Positions 40,601-52,897 of a stretch of 64,000 bases of DNA are shown here, piece by piece; position 1 is the stretch's first letter, and each line of letters starts with the position of its first letter. The stretch is from positions 1-64,000 of the forward strand of contig NOWV01000225.1 in NCBI GenBank assembly GCA_003344405.1, written 5' to 3'. The stretch comes from Trichoplax sp. H2 (lineage: Eukaryota; Placozoa; Uniplacotomia; Trichoplacea). Both the position numbers and the translations under genes were made by a program. Under the pieces are notes generated by a model. That model was not told where the DNA came from. It was given only the letters and a program-made list of their open reading frames with translations, and ran no database searches.

Positions 40601-43600
40601 AAACGTAAACACAGCGTAAGAAATTGCCTACTTAAGTGTTTCTAATTGCTAAATCTTATTTGTTAGTAGTAAGAATTTATTGCAATATATCGTTTTGTAT
40701 CACATTCAAATATTTTAAGTAGTAGTTAATTTATATAAGCTAGAGTAAATAAATTGCTATAGATACTTTAGATTCTTTGTAGAATCGATACTAATTTTGT
40801 TTCGATTTAACTTTTAAAACACTATCTTGGAAAATTTAGACGTCGTTATTTCGACCTTCCTCTACGTAGTATTGACATCGTTATATAATTTTAGTCTAAT
40901 AGAAGCAAAACTATACTATGACCAATTGGTTATATTATCATTTTTTCTACTTTTTTATTGCATAACGTTGTAAGACTGCTATGGTAAACTAAGCATAATA
41001 CTTACATAATTTGCAATTTGAATGACGTTATTAAGGCTAGCCTTTCCAGGATCATTTCGCGGATTAGGCTGATATAATGCCATAAATAGAGTATTTAATG
41101 CGATGCAAAACGTAATTATCAAGTCAAACAGTGGATCGGTAACTATTTTATTGATTGGCGATCGAAATGTTTGCCAACATGGGCCTTTACCAACTCGTGG
41201 AATGGAAGGATCCGTAACTGAATCAGACATCGCAGGATCACCATTCTCTGATTCAATGCTGACAAGTTCTTTAGCTATGACGTAGAAGGTAATTTAAAAT
41301 AATTATTAAGATCACCACAAGTATTAGCACCAAATATTCGTTATTAGATACATTGAATTAACTATAATCAGGAGCGAAACAACATATTATATTGGTTAAA
41401 ATATAGTACCGTAGCTAATTGACAAAGCAATAAACCAATAGTATTTGTAGCTGATTCGAATTCACTCAAATAGAAGCTGGAAGCTAATATGCACAAAAAT
41501 GAAACATCTATAATTTACTGTAATACTAAGCTAATAATACGTTAATATCAATATCAATACACAAAATTAAATCGTTTTCCAGTAATAAGCGTATAGAAAA
41601 ATTGACTGTGATACTGATGTAGCAAAAGTGAACCTTTCTATAACTATGAGAAGAAATTTTTGAAATAAGCCTATGAACTATAAAATACTTATTAGCTTAT
41701 TTCTGTGCAGAAATATGCTATCCTATCGGATAATGGAAATGAGCAAATGAGATCAGACGTATCTCAAAATATCGGTTTACACGTAATTATAAATAATTGG
41801 ATACCAATCATCGGTTAGATTAAATTCTTAAATGGATCCTTTATTTTACCATTAGAATTTACCTTCAGCAATAGCTGGCTCAGCAAATCCTCCAATGGAT
41901 TCTCTAGCTTTATTTGGGGCCTTAGCATTAAGACTAATTAGACTATTTTCGCGTGATTTTAGAGAAAACCCTGCTTGACTTATTGATGATGTTTCCAATG
42001 ATTCACTCTCCTTGCGTTTACCGTTGCTTGCTTTTGCGGATAAATTTTTACCACGATTAGAACTTGTTGTGGACGATTTTGCAAGATTACGTAGCGCTAA
42101 TTGAGTTGATTCGTTAATTAGTTCATCTAAGCTATCATTATCCTTAGCTGCTTTTCGTTGAGTTGGACGATGATGATGATCTTCATCATTTTTGTCTGCA
42201 TCATCATTCTCAGTAATAATGGCTGCCTCTCTCTCTTCAACTGAATGATCATGTTCACCTTTCTGAAGAATTTGCAATTCTAACGATTCTCGCTGTTTAA
42301 TAGTAGTACTACTGCTTAAGGAGGAGGCGTTAGTTAACTCTGTCGAGGTTAGCGATGAAATACTGTTTGCACCTCGTCGTTCATTCTTATTATCATGTCT
42401 GGAATTAGAAGATGCTTGACTAGATTGTCCATGATTCGGATCAAGGCTACCATCAGATGAATTCGATGCCATATCCGAATGATTATTCTGTTTACCTGAT
42501 ACCTTCGATGCCTCTTGCGATTGTGATTTGGTATAAGGTAGCGAATCTAACGGACATTCTCGATTAATTTCAATCAATCGTCGTCGTAATAGATCTTTAT
42601 TTTCCATAATACCAGACAGTAATGCATCTTCATATAAACTCGTTCTTTTCATCAGGCGTCTAGGCGATGATTGAAGGCTTTGATTTTTCTTAATTGCATC
42701 ATTCTCGGTGTTTGTTGTATTAATGCTGATGGCATCTTTTTTAACCGTACCCTCTTCGATATTGGATTGGCTAGGATTTTGAAGTGTCCATAATGTGGGT
42801 GCTTTCTCAGAATAGTATGGAAATACGGATGATTTCTTCGTTGCTATCATCATTTTACTATGATTAAGCAGCTAAAGCATATTGAATAGCATTAAGAGTT
42901 TAGAAATTGGATCTCAATAACGATCAAATATGAATAACTATAGTAATCAATTGTATCTGTAAATCGATTCTATAGGCTATCATGTATCAATAATTGTATT
43001 AAATCTCTTTACCAGATCATGCATTAGGCGATCTTCTTGATTATACGCCATAGATACAACAGCTATAACTAAATTTAGCAGATAGAATGATCCCAAGATG
43101 ATAACAAAGACGAAAAATAAGGCATAACCAATGTCTACTGCATCAGAAATCTGAAAAATGAAGAAAATGAAATTGAGAATACGATTAAAAGGGTCGATTA
43201 CAATTCTAATTTTATTGACTGACGTCGTGATAAATTTGTTAAACATACGAAGGCTGTATTATAAATTTGTTCTAATTAAGTTAGCTATACTCTAAATTTA
43301 TTCACACATTAATTGTAAAAGAGAAGGTACCGGTAAAGTTTTAAGTGAGTTTGTAAATCTAAGACTTTTGAAATTTATCGTATATTATACTCTACCTTAT
43401 TATATGGGTCTTCCCAAAAATCCATAGTAACTAGTTGAAAAGAATTTAATAAAGAGATGGGAAAATTATCGAAACTGGTATAGCCATCATTCGGATTTGG
43501 TAGTGCTCCTTCGTAGCAAACATGATTTGGGCTGTATTTGCTGCAACTCCTATTTCATCCCCCAAAAATTGTGATTAGACTTATATCATACTGAAGAAGA

Positions 43601-46600
43601 ATATCCTACTAGATGGTAGTCTTGCATAGTTTAATGAGTGACATTATTTATTGAAGTTAAATATCTTGATTGATAATAACCTTGCATATAGATAATTTGT
43701 GATATTATTTATCAATATACTGTAGACAACAGTTTCATTACAGTGTAGATTTAACACTATAATCTTGGTATTGAAAGTGAAATATTTACCATCAATGGCC
43801 AAAGATTTCAAAAGTAATTTTATCAATTATATTAAATTTAGATATCTAACCTTGCAGTGGAGCTATTGCCACAAATTATATAATCGTCGCCATCTCGTAG
43901 CCAATTGGCCAATGCTATATTAGTAGGTTATATAACATATTTTATATTAGAAAACCAAACGTAGTCAAGTTAGTATTAAATCTGACGGCCTTCCTTTAAT
44001 TAACTTTATTAATTCCTCGTTTGATATGATAAGATAGCCAATGATGCTTTTATATTTTTACTGTTACTATAGATATTTACTTTCAGAAAGTAATTTAATC
44101 TTTAATTTAACTAAAAGTGCTTTGTAGATCTTGGGTTATTTCCTTACTTTCATTTAAAACATAGCTTTGTAATGTTGACGGATAGCTTGGATCGATTGCT
44201 GATCGATTGTAATCATAGGGTAAACAGCATTTTTGCGATAGCACTCCCATAAACATTTGTAGGCCCAAAAGTCCAAATATACACAAGAAAAAAATTGTTA
44301 AATAGAAAACATCGGTTAACATCCTTAGACTTTTCAACATCGCATTGACCATTGTTTTTAAACCTGGAAAATGATGAAAAATAAAATAAATAATTCGTTC
44401 GTTAGACTTCATAAAAAATTACTTCATGTGATTTCTAAACATAAGTTTCTAAACCAATAACGCAAACAGCCTATTTTTACATTACTAACCATCAATCACA
44501 GTAATCATTCGTAGAGCTCTAAATACTCTTACAACACCAATTCCAGGTATATAACTTAGCTGTGGTATAGCGGCGACAAATCTATTCAATAGAAAATTCG
44601 ATGCACCATTTTAGATACTGATCAAGTTATTTTTTCTAATGTTGACTTACAAATGGAGAAGAAAAATAGATTATTATTGCAGTCGTTATTTTATTTTGTT
44701 AACTCTATCATTTCAATACCCTAGGACCACGACTAAAAAGTCTAGCCAATTCCATGGATCTCTTAAATAAGCGAATCGATGAATAATAAATCCTCGAGCA
44801 ATAATTTTTAATGTCATTTCAATAGTGTAAACCACATTGTAACCGATCCTAGATAAATTAAAGCAATATTTCATTAATCTCAAGATGAGAATATATCTAT
44901 TTAAATAATGCGTTCTAAACGTTAGCCCAAGAATGAGAAAATACAATCATTAGTAAGCTATTTTAACTAAATTAGAAAGAAGATTAACTTACTCAATGGT
45001 ATTATATGACGATATTTCTTCAGGACGAAACGCTAATAAGACACAGTTACTTAAAATTATCAAAAGAACAAAAAAATCGAAAAATGTAGCCAAGGTTAAG
45101 GAAAGATTTTGACCATTACTGAAACCCTTTTTCGTCATAAAATCTTCTTAGTTCCATTTTAAATTATTGTCTACGAAAATAGTGCTATAGTTAAATCAGT
45201 CTGTATAAGCTAATTAACCCTATATGTAATTATCGACATAAAATAATTGTAGTCAATAAATGGATAGTTCAATATTATTATATCGTAGCACCGAACTGAT
45301 CAATACATCGCTATTGATTTTCAGATTTTGAATTAAAGTATATGATTATCTAGCAACATATTGCTAAATTCGCTTCTATTATAATTGTTATCGAGCTGCA
45401 AACTATAAGTTTACGCTTACGATACAATTATTATGGAATATCAAACTACTGCATAAAATGTTAGATATTGGTAGGCTATAGATTATTTCGAGCATCGAAC
45501 TATGAATTGCTAGATGTACGTAGATTTATAAATTACTTTACGAGCATCGAAATATAATTTGCTAGATGATCGTATATTTTAAGTTATTGTTGAATATTGA
45601 ACTATAAATAAGTATGTTATAAATTATTGTCGAGCACCGAACTAAAAATTGTAATTATCAATCAGCTAATGATTGATATTACAGTAAATTTCCTGCCTAA
45701 GAAATTCTTTTAAGTACTACTTTCACTAAATATTCAGTAAGACACCGAAACAGTAGGATAACACTGTTAATTTTAGAGCTATTCATTCAATAAGTAAACT
45801 ATAATTTTAAAAAGGATATTGATTTGTGGTAATTTTAATGGCTGCTTTCCGTATTGGATTGGTCGGCTTGAATAAATGTAGCGATTTGAATGCATTGAAA
45901 CGATGAACATTATAACTTCCAATTCGTTTAGTTATAACACAAAATGTCTATATTTAATGAAAAAAGAAGTAATAGCGCACTTAAATACGAGTCGATATAC
46001 CTGACATCCTTTCATTAACACTAATCCTAATATCTAATATCATAGAATTAAATTTTAAATTATTAATAACTAAAGTATGAGAACTAAATGCTATCAATAA
46101 AATGAACAATTCACGGTGATCCAAAATTAAGAATACTAGGGAGTTACGTTCATTGAAAAGATAGGTAGATTGAGAATTGAAAAGCATAAATAATTGCCAA
46201 TATTAGAACGCTTAAGCAACCTAACTTAATTACTGGAGTTATAAAAATGCTAACGTCCATTTTTGGTTATAATGAAAGAAAGAGACAAGGCGTAATTTTT
46301 TATTCTGTGTGTCTATAATGTACTAATTTACTTCAAGTATTAAGGCTATAAATCATTAAATCTTTTATCTACAGAGATCGTAGAAATTTTTGAATCTGCA
46401 TTTCTCTATGAAGTTAATTTTATTCGAGATTGAAGACTATCAACCTTTCCAATGTTAAGTCTTTGATTTACGGAGATCGTAAGTAAGGGGATATCCTTAC
46501 CTTTTCTTTTGTATTTAAAATACTAGCTAATCTATTTTAACTATTAAGGCCCCTTGATTTCGATATTAGTTTTTCAGTTACGAATTAGAAGATAAAAAAC

Positions 46601-47202
46601 GATCATTTTATATTCTAGCTGTCTAAATGATGGCTAATATATTTTAACTATTAGCGGTAAGTGTTTTCTAGAGTTATTCTTTGGTTACAAGGAAGGGGCA
46701 AAGAATACATTGCATTTTCGACCTCTGTACTTTAACTGTCAGGTCTAAATGATTTTATTATCAGTCACTTTGCGCACTCAGATATGAAAAATATGCAGAA
46801 AAATTATGTTTTCATCTTCTGTCGTTCTGAATGATAGAACTTAAAAAAAATCGATAATTAAGATAGAACAATTTTTTTCTAAATACTTACATTTTGTTGA
46901 TCTGGATCGACATCTTCGACATACTTGCCAACAACACCTTTGGCCAGTAAATTTTCATACAATGGGTTGCTAAATTTCTTTTTCTTTTTACCTTGATGAA
47001 TGTCTTCTTCGCCAACCACATCTGGAGATGGCTCAAGATTGGCAATATGCTGGCCATTTGATTGACTTTGTGCGTGGGTCCATGTTAAATCTCTCTCATT
47101 ATTTTGGGTTTGATCATCTGGATCATCATTGGGCCTCTCAAGCGGCGATGTCCTCCGCTGACGTCGCCTAAAAAAATGACCAATACGAATCCCACCTTTC
47201 AT
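34661..47202 (-). CDS. NavC: voltage-gated sodium channel, Nav2-like, DEEA filter
   Basis: Complete four-domain channel; 22 exons join in frame to about 2,216 aa. Exons: 46891-47202, 45820-45947, 44993-45085, 44720-44848, 44490-44581, 44148-44363, 43851-43914, 43396-43549, 43013-43150, 41863-42871, 41006-41274, 38948-40591, 38511-38743, 38172-38345, 37987-38094, 37550-37813, 37239-37292, 36973-37110, 36773-36895, 36500-36638, 36103-36234, 34661-35698. Filters: [10 protein letters not shown] (D), CGEWVEP (E), ATFEGW (E), TAAGWND (A), which is the Nav2/BSC1 ring, usually linked to calcium as well as sodium permeability. Voltage sensors are strong: [48 protein letters not shown]. The inactivation-gate region reads [16 protein letters not shown]. 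The C-terminus has an IQ motif ([15 protein letters not shown]). One exon of about 1.6 kb carries domain II S2 to the II-III linker. Best conserved copy of the three; likely nearest the ancestral gene. Confidence 0.95.
36235..36499 (-). other. NavC AT-AC intron, domain IV S1-S2
   Basis: Begins ATATCCTTTT and ends AAACAC, directly before GAATCATAGAC. The joint gives 24 residues from the conserved L to YYF, equal to NavB and vertebrate Nav. A TTCTTAAC branch-like motif lies about 39 nt before the end, farther than is usual for U12 introns, so the class is less certain than for intron 2. Confidence 0.82.
37850..37986. repeat. About 55-bp tandem repeat, 3 copies
   Basis: Three diverged units with core AATATCGTTTAGCTA.AATTAAAATTTCTAC near 37852, 37909 and 37961. 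The last unit reaches the donor of the NavC domain III S4 exon (37987). Confidence 0.75.
45086..45819 (-). other. NavC intron 2: U12-type AT-AC intron
   Basis: A textbook minor-class intron. The 5' end is ATATCCTTTT, the branch site TTCCTTAAC lies at 45095-45103, and the intron ends GGCTAC 10 nt later. Upstream exon ends AATCA and downstream exon starts ATTTTTCG, giving Q-F-F-D-F-F in frame and aligning without a gap to vertebrate channels. Confidence 0.93.
45490..45655. repeat. About 50-bp tandem repeat inside the U12 intron of NavC
   Basis: Three to four diverged units beginning GAGCATCGAACTATGAATTG near 45492, 45541, 45592 and 45635. A weaker unit may start near 45390 (GAGCTGCAAACTATAAGTTT). 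Confidence 0.7.
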
Positions 47203-47375
47203 AATCTAAAACCTACAAAATTATAACAGGAAGGATGTGATATAAATTTTTCACTTCATCAAGTATTGAAATTGATGAACAAATTGATTTCAATCGCATA
47301 AACGATGATAATTTACGATCAAGAATAAGCGTAGAATGAAACGAAAATTCGACACTTTCAGATTAATTCACTTCG

Positions 47376-47400
47376 ACTGTACACTACAGTGTACACTGTA
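47376..47400. promoter_or_regulatory. Palindromic GTACACT/AGTGTAC element upstream of NavC
   Basis: TGTACACT-AC-AGTGTACA is a perfect 8-bp inverted repeat with a 2-bp spacer, followed by CTGTA, about 175 bp upstream of the NavC start codon. It resembles the GTACAGTAC elements upstream of RPL36A and CEP120. A role in the promoter is inference. Confidence 0.45.
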
Positions 47401-50400
47401 TAGTAGCGATAGTGTCGATTAGGTAAGTATTGCTTCATCAAATATCTTTAAATTAGTTCTAATATATCGATGAGCCGGTTGTCAAGTATTGGTAATCAAT
47501 TGCCTTATTACTCTGACTGTTATTCTCATTTTATCAATAGATGACAATAACTTGCCATATGCTACCATAAGGATTAAAATAGAACGGTAAGATATTTTGA
47601 TATAGTTTAGCTTTTTCAATTCGTATTAGTTGAAGATTAGAATTGTATTATCATATAGAGTAGAATGAAAGCATCAAGTTGATTTGATTAATTCTTATTT
47701 ACCTATCGACAATTTAAATCAGTATCAAATAGCTCATCCTTTTCATCTGGTCCATGTCAGTTTTGGTGCCTCCTTCAACAGCTAGAGAGAAAAAATGGCG
47801 TATTATGAAGTAAGATCACCATCTGGGTGTAGTTTTTCTGATCCATTTCACCTATTAAACTTGCCAATTTTATGATCGACTTTTATTATTGCCGTAAACT
47901 ATTTTGTATTCTGCGTAGAACGATCAAAATCATTTCTCATTTACTCATCATGATTACTCTAAAGCTAACCACTTGTTGATACAATTAAATTATCACTGGC
48001 CCCTATTGTAGAGATAATTAGAGATCATATCGTCGAGAGAAAAATATCCAGGTGATCAAACGAAATACAAAAATAATTAATTCCCCTCGAGTCAATCTAA
48101 TCTACAATCATCATTTTTATCTTAATATGTTACTATAAAGGACTAAATAGTATATATATAGAAAGAGATAGAATCAGAAATTACTCCATCGATAATATCC
48201 AATTAGCTTTATTCTAAAATAGGAAGGGATCACTGTAGCGTTATATCCAAATGATGATGATATAATGGTAATAAGAAAAGAATAACTTAATGTTTGGTCA
48301 CTTACATATTTTGCTTCTGATATAGAATAGAACTGGATTAAAACCGGCGATCAATCATAACAGTATGACTTATCATCCAATTGAAATGAGTTATAATAGC
48401 CAACATGCATTAAAAGTAAAATTCAAGTAATTCTAATTTCACTTGAAATTATTAAATATCTTGAAAATACAATAATGGTAGGACTATCCTCGATCAGACA
48501 GTCTATAGACGATAAGAAAAAAAGGATCGACCGTATCTTAAATAGGTAAAGACCATTTATTAATATAGTCTACAGTATAGATTGCAACCAATTGTATAAA
48601 GCGTAATGTGAATCACTATGGACTATACCCACTTGTATAAAATATATGCAAATAGACTCTATTCATTAGTATTAAAACTTACTGACTTTTTCAACCCACT
48701 ACTGGTAGTCTATTATAGATACATATTTGGTTGCCTAACAGCCTACTTTATAAATAATACAATACATTAGCGGGTCATTAGCGACCGACTATAAAAATAA
48801 CTCAAATTAATTATATTCATATATTCACTATCATCAAAAGTTCTCGAGTCAGGAATGAAGTGAGGAGGGGGTATTACCTGTTGATTCACTGTATATCTAT
48901 TATAATGTATAATATGAATAAATACAAGCCATCGGTATTTCAATCGATTGATCTTTTCTGTATTAAACTATACTTCATAAGCATCAATTATTTGATAGAT
49001 AGAAAAATATATCTTGAAAAATAATTCAACATTACTGAAGCACCTAAAGAATACAATTCCATCTTACGTCAATGTTGAAGTGAATAGATCATATTGTTAT
49101 GTAATTTATTCTTTCTTAACAGTAGCATCTTGATCAATACAATAAAATAATTCATCTTATTGGTCCTAGGATTACAGTTATTCTAAATTATTTCAATCCG
49201 GTAGTAATCAACAACTTTTGTTCTATAGTCTGTATAGTCGATGAATTAGATGTATGGAGGAATATTACCATACTTTTAGATTTAAGAACAAAATTGACAT
49301 CTCCTTGCATCCTACCATAATATCCTTTCCAATCACTATTCATTATACAATTCATCAACTATGCATATTTTATAATTAACAATGTTGGACTATAATAGTC
49401 GTTAAGCCTTGTTTCTTTTAAAGGTATTATTTATTTGATAGTGGTATCAATTAAGTAGTTATTATTGAATTGATAATGTTCTGATTACGAAAATTATTAT
49501 TTATTTTTACAAGTTCTCTAACTATGACATTTACTGTGGCACTTAGCATTAGCATTAGCCTTAAAGCATTTGTATCACTTAATAATACAAGATGCATGGC
49601 ATTTTGAAAATTGACTAGGCATTTCGCGAATTAACTGGATTTTGTACTTGAACGGTAGCAGTATCATTGGATCTTATAAATATCTAGACTATCAAGATCG
49701 GAAGGGATAAGAAGTCAAACTGAGATTTTTGGGACCACGATTAATTAGATAGATACTATAATAGGATCATCTTCAACGGTCTAACCGTTGTTATTAGATG
49801 ATTGATTAGACATGATACAACATAGTCTACAGTACACTCGATGGGGCTATCGTCACTGTGGTTATTTACAACGTTGTCTATATTTTAATTTACATGAGGT
49901 GTATACTATTCATTTATTCATTCTTGATGGTAAATAGTCATGGCCAAAAATTAAAATCAACCCTAGTCAACAATGATTTTGACCAGTTGCTTTATTATGA
50001 TAATAGCATGATATTGTTTTTCGTTTACTTTCGTATCAAAAGTTATTACCCTAGCCTTAAAAATAAGTAAGCTAAACAAATAGATAAAATAGTATGAGCA
50101 TAATTTACTGTGCATTCAGTAAGCATTTTCAATCAAGTTTGGGCTTTCTATGTAAATCAAAACTGTAGCTGGATAAAGCAAAAAATTTTACGATTGAGAC
50201 TATTTCTATCTCACGACATAGCGTAGTATACCCTTCTTGTCAAATTCTCGCCAACTTATTATCGCTATTACTCTAATCTTTGATTCGTTTATGATGTTAC
50301 TTTTACTTGCTTTTGTTTGATGCATTTTAAGAAATTTTCTGACAGTATTTTCACATATGAATCAAAACTAATAATGATCTTAATAAATACAGTATAATCT

Positions 50401-51028
50401 TCTCATTTGATATCGTTGTAATCGATGCTATAATCTCTGCATTTGCAAATTTAATTTTTACATCTACTTTATAGAGCATATAAGTGTATTTTTGGAGTCG
50501 ATTTGATATTCTTGCAGAAATAAAAATTCTTTTGATTTACGTCTTGCAATTGTGTTTCGCATCAATTTTTTATGCTCTGTATATAACCTCTATTTCTATA
50601 CCAGCTACAATTAATACCATGGTCTATTTAATTACCAATACAATAATTATAGAACTAATTGAATACAATATTGGAATATGCTTGTACATAAACAAAAATA
50701 GGATATTTCAATTCTGCTGATTTCCACTATCAATAATTATGTCACTAAAACTTTGAAGCATATTCACGCAAAATAAAATATGTAGATGAAGTTGATCCAT
50801 CATGAATTATAGCCTAAATAAGCTATGAATAAAGTATGAGGGTTGAAATATTATTACTGTCAATGAATAATTTAATTATCACGCTATTATAATATCGCAG
50901 AATTGTTGGATAACCGTGCTAACTAGCGCACAACAGATTCTAAAGCGTGTAAAATGTACCGGAAATGTACCGCAACTATACTCGTATGTGCAAATACTAT
51001 AATTATATATAGATACATATATATAATG
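47401..51028. other. Intergenic, no gene recognised
   Basis: About 3.6 kb of AT-rich DNA between the NavC upstream region and the tandem repeat at 51.0 kb. Short ORFs on both strands (for example 49858-50070 and 50484-50720, plus) are rich in I, Y, L and N and look like chance readings of AT-rich DNA. Confidence 0.6.
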
Positions 51029-51590
51029 GAAGGAGCCTGTCAACCCTGTAATCGATCTGATGAAATGGCAAGAATTTATGAAAATCTTATTATGATGGAA
51101 TTAACGCACCATGCCGTACGAATCAACTGGAAGTATTTGTGCAATGAACCCTGACATACCGTATATGGATAATTATATACATATATACATATATATGATC
51201 GAAGGAGCCTGTCAACCCTGTAATCGATCTGATGAAATGGCAAAAATTATGAAAGTCTTATTATGATGGAATTAACGCACCACCCTGTACGAATCAACTA
51301 ATTAGCTGGAAGTATTTGTGCAATGAGCCCTGACATACCGTATATGGATAATTATATATATATATATATAGGTAACATATACATATATATGATCGAAGGA
51401 GCCTGTCAACCCTGTAATCGATCTGATGAAATGGCAAAAATTATGAAACTCTTATTATGATGGAATTAACGCACCACCCTGTACGAATCAACTAATCAAC
51501 TGGAAGTATTTGTGCAATGAGCCCTGAAATACCGTATATGAATCAACTGGAAGTATTTGTGCTATGAGCCCCGACATTCCCTTGATGGAT
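51029..51590. repeat. 172-194 bp tandem repeat, 3 copies plus a partial
   Basis: Units start GAAGGAGCCTGTCAACCCTG at 51029, 51201 and 51395; a partial unit begins near 51541 with CAACTGGAAGTATTTGTG. Units are joined by TATATA-rich linkers of changing length, which explains the uneven spacing. Copies are about 95% alike by eye, so the array is young. A short frame in unit 1 is broken in units 2 and 3, so it is not coding. Confidence 0.9.
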
Positions 51591-51828
51591 GTAATGCGCT
51601 TGACTATATCTTATTCTGTATGAGTTTACTCAACCACAATAAAGTTAGGCCTACCAACTTAAGATGAAATCTGCTTCTATTCCAAAATTAAAAAAGGTCC
51701 GTGTAAGCTAGTCTATAATAATAATGAATAGGCAAATTGGACGAGTTTTAACGAATTAAATCAAGATCTTCATGATAGTTTTGCTAACAACTGGCCGATA
51801 TGTTTGGATAAGTGTATTGAAGATATAC

Positions 51829-52840
51829 ACTGTACAGTATATTACACAGTACAGGACAGTACTGTACAGTACAGTACAGTACTGTAGACCATCTGTACAA
51901 GTTGCTGTTGATTTACGGTATGTACTGTACATTGTACAGTACTGTGTTCTGTAGCAAACGTGTCCACGTGGGTGTTGTTCACAATTGTGTCAGCGAAATG
52001 CTTTTCAATGGGAACCTTTCTACAGTACATAAGACTGTACTGGACCGTCGTGACCTGTGTGTGATACTACTGTACAGTACAGTATAATTTTGAATCCGGT
52101 ACAGTACTGTACAGTATGCTAACGACAGTAGACTGTACACTGTAGGGACCTGATGTTAACCAGTTGCTAGAACTAGAAGAGAGTCTACTTTTTCTACTTA
52201 GAGAGTATGGTCTGTTTTACATCTCATTTCTTAAGAAATGCAAAAGTTCATCAGATATCGGAGCTGATGAAAGCGGCCAGGTTCGTTTTTACACTTTATG
52301 CCGTACTGTAGTCATGAACTGGTCGATTTTACAATCCTGTGAACATGATTATTCGAGTTACAGGACTGGAGTCCCTAGCATGCTTTTGTTTACAGTACTT
52401 CCTTTCAGGCGTACTGTACGGTACAGTCGATAGTACAGTATGGCGTGGTACTGTACACTGTACAGTATGTGGCAGTCATTGGTAGATCTCAGATCGGTGC
52501 AGATCGATTTGGTCCGGTTCGGTTCAATACCTTTATGATCTATATACAGTACAGTACAGTACTCATTGGGCAATGGCCACGTTTTTACGATCCTGTTACT
52601 GTGTACTGTACAACATAACATTACTGTATTGTGTTCCGTGCAAGTGATACGGTAGATTGTACAGTATAGCACATTATAATGAACACTGTACATCACTGTA
52701 CTGTATGCTACAGTGTACAGTTACAACTCTACAGTGTACAGTACAAAATGGATGGTGAAAATGCGCACGACGCGCGTGGATTACTGTACTGTACATACAG
52801 TACTGTAATGTACTGCACCATACAGTACACAAACAGTTTA
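51829..52840. repeat. Dense cluster of GTACAGTAC / GTACTGTAC palindromes upstream of RPL36A
   Basis: Dozens of overlapping copies of the self-complementary core TACTGTACAGTA and variants (GTACAGTAC, ACTGTACACT) occur in about 1 kb, in blocks near 51840-51890, 51918-51950, 52070-52145, 52405-52470, 52545-52560, 52680-52750 and 52790-52830, with unrelated sequence between. The last block ends about 70 bp before the RPL36A start codon. The motif is scarce in the 47 kb of channel genes. It could be a repeat expansion, a promoter element array, or both. Confidence 0.85.
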
Positions 52841-52865
52841 AATTCTTACCCAACAGCCAAACTGG

Positions 52866-52897
52866 TTCTTTTCGTTCCGTGCCATTTCACTTTCAAC
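52866..52897 (+). promoter_or_regulatory. Probable RPL36A start region with pyrimidine tract
   Basis: A pyrimidine-rich stretch (GGTTCTTTTCGTTCCG) lies 15-35 bp before the ATG. Ribosomal protein mRNAs of animals normally start in such a TOP tract. The exact start site is not determined. Confidence 0.4.

Noticed and set aside
51029-51154. Small plus-strand frame in the first 172-bp repeat unit with a C-x-x-C (EGACQPCNRSDEMA)
   Set aside because: The frame is broken in the next two units, the unit is tandemly repeated with TATATA linkers, and no start or family support exists.
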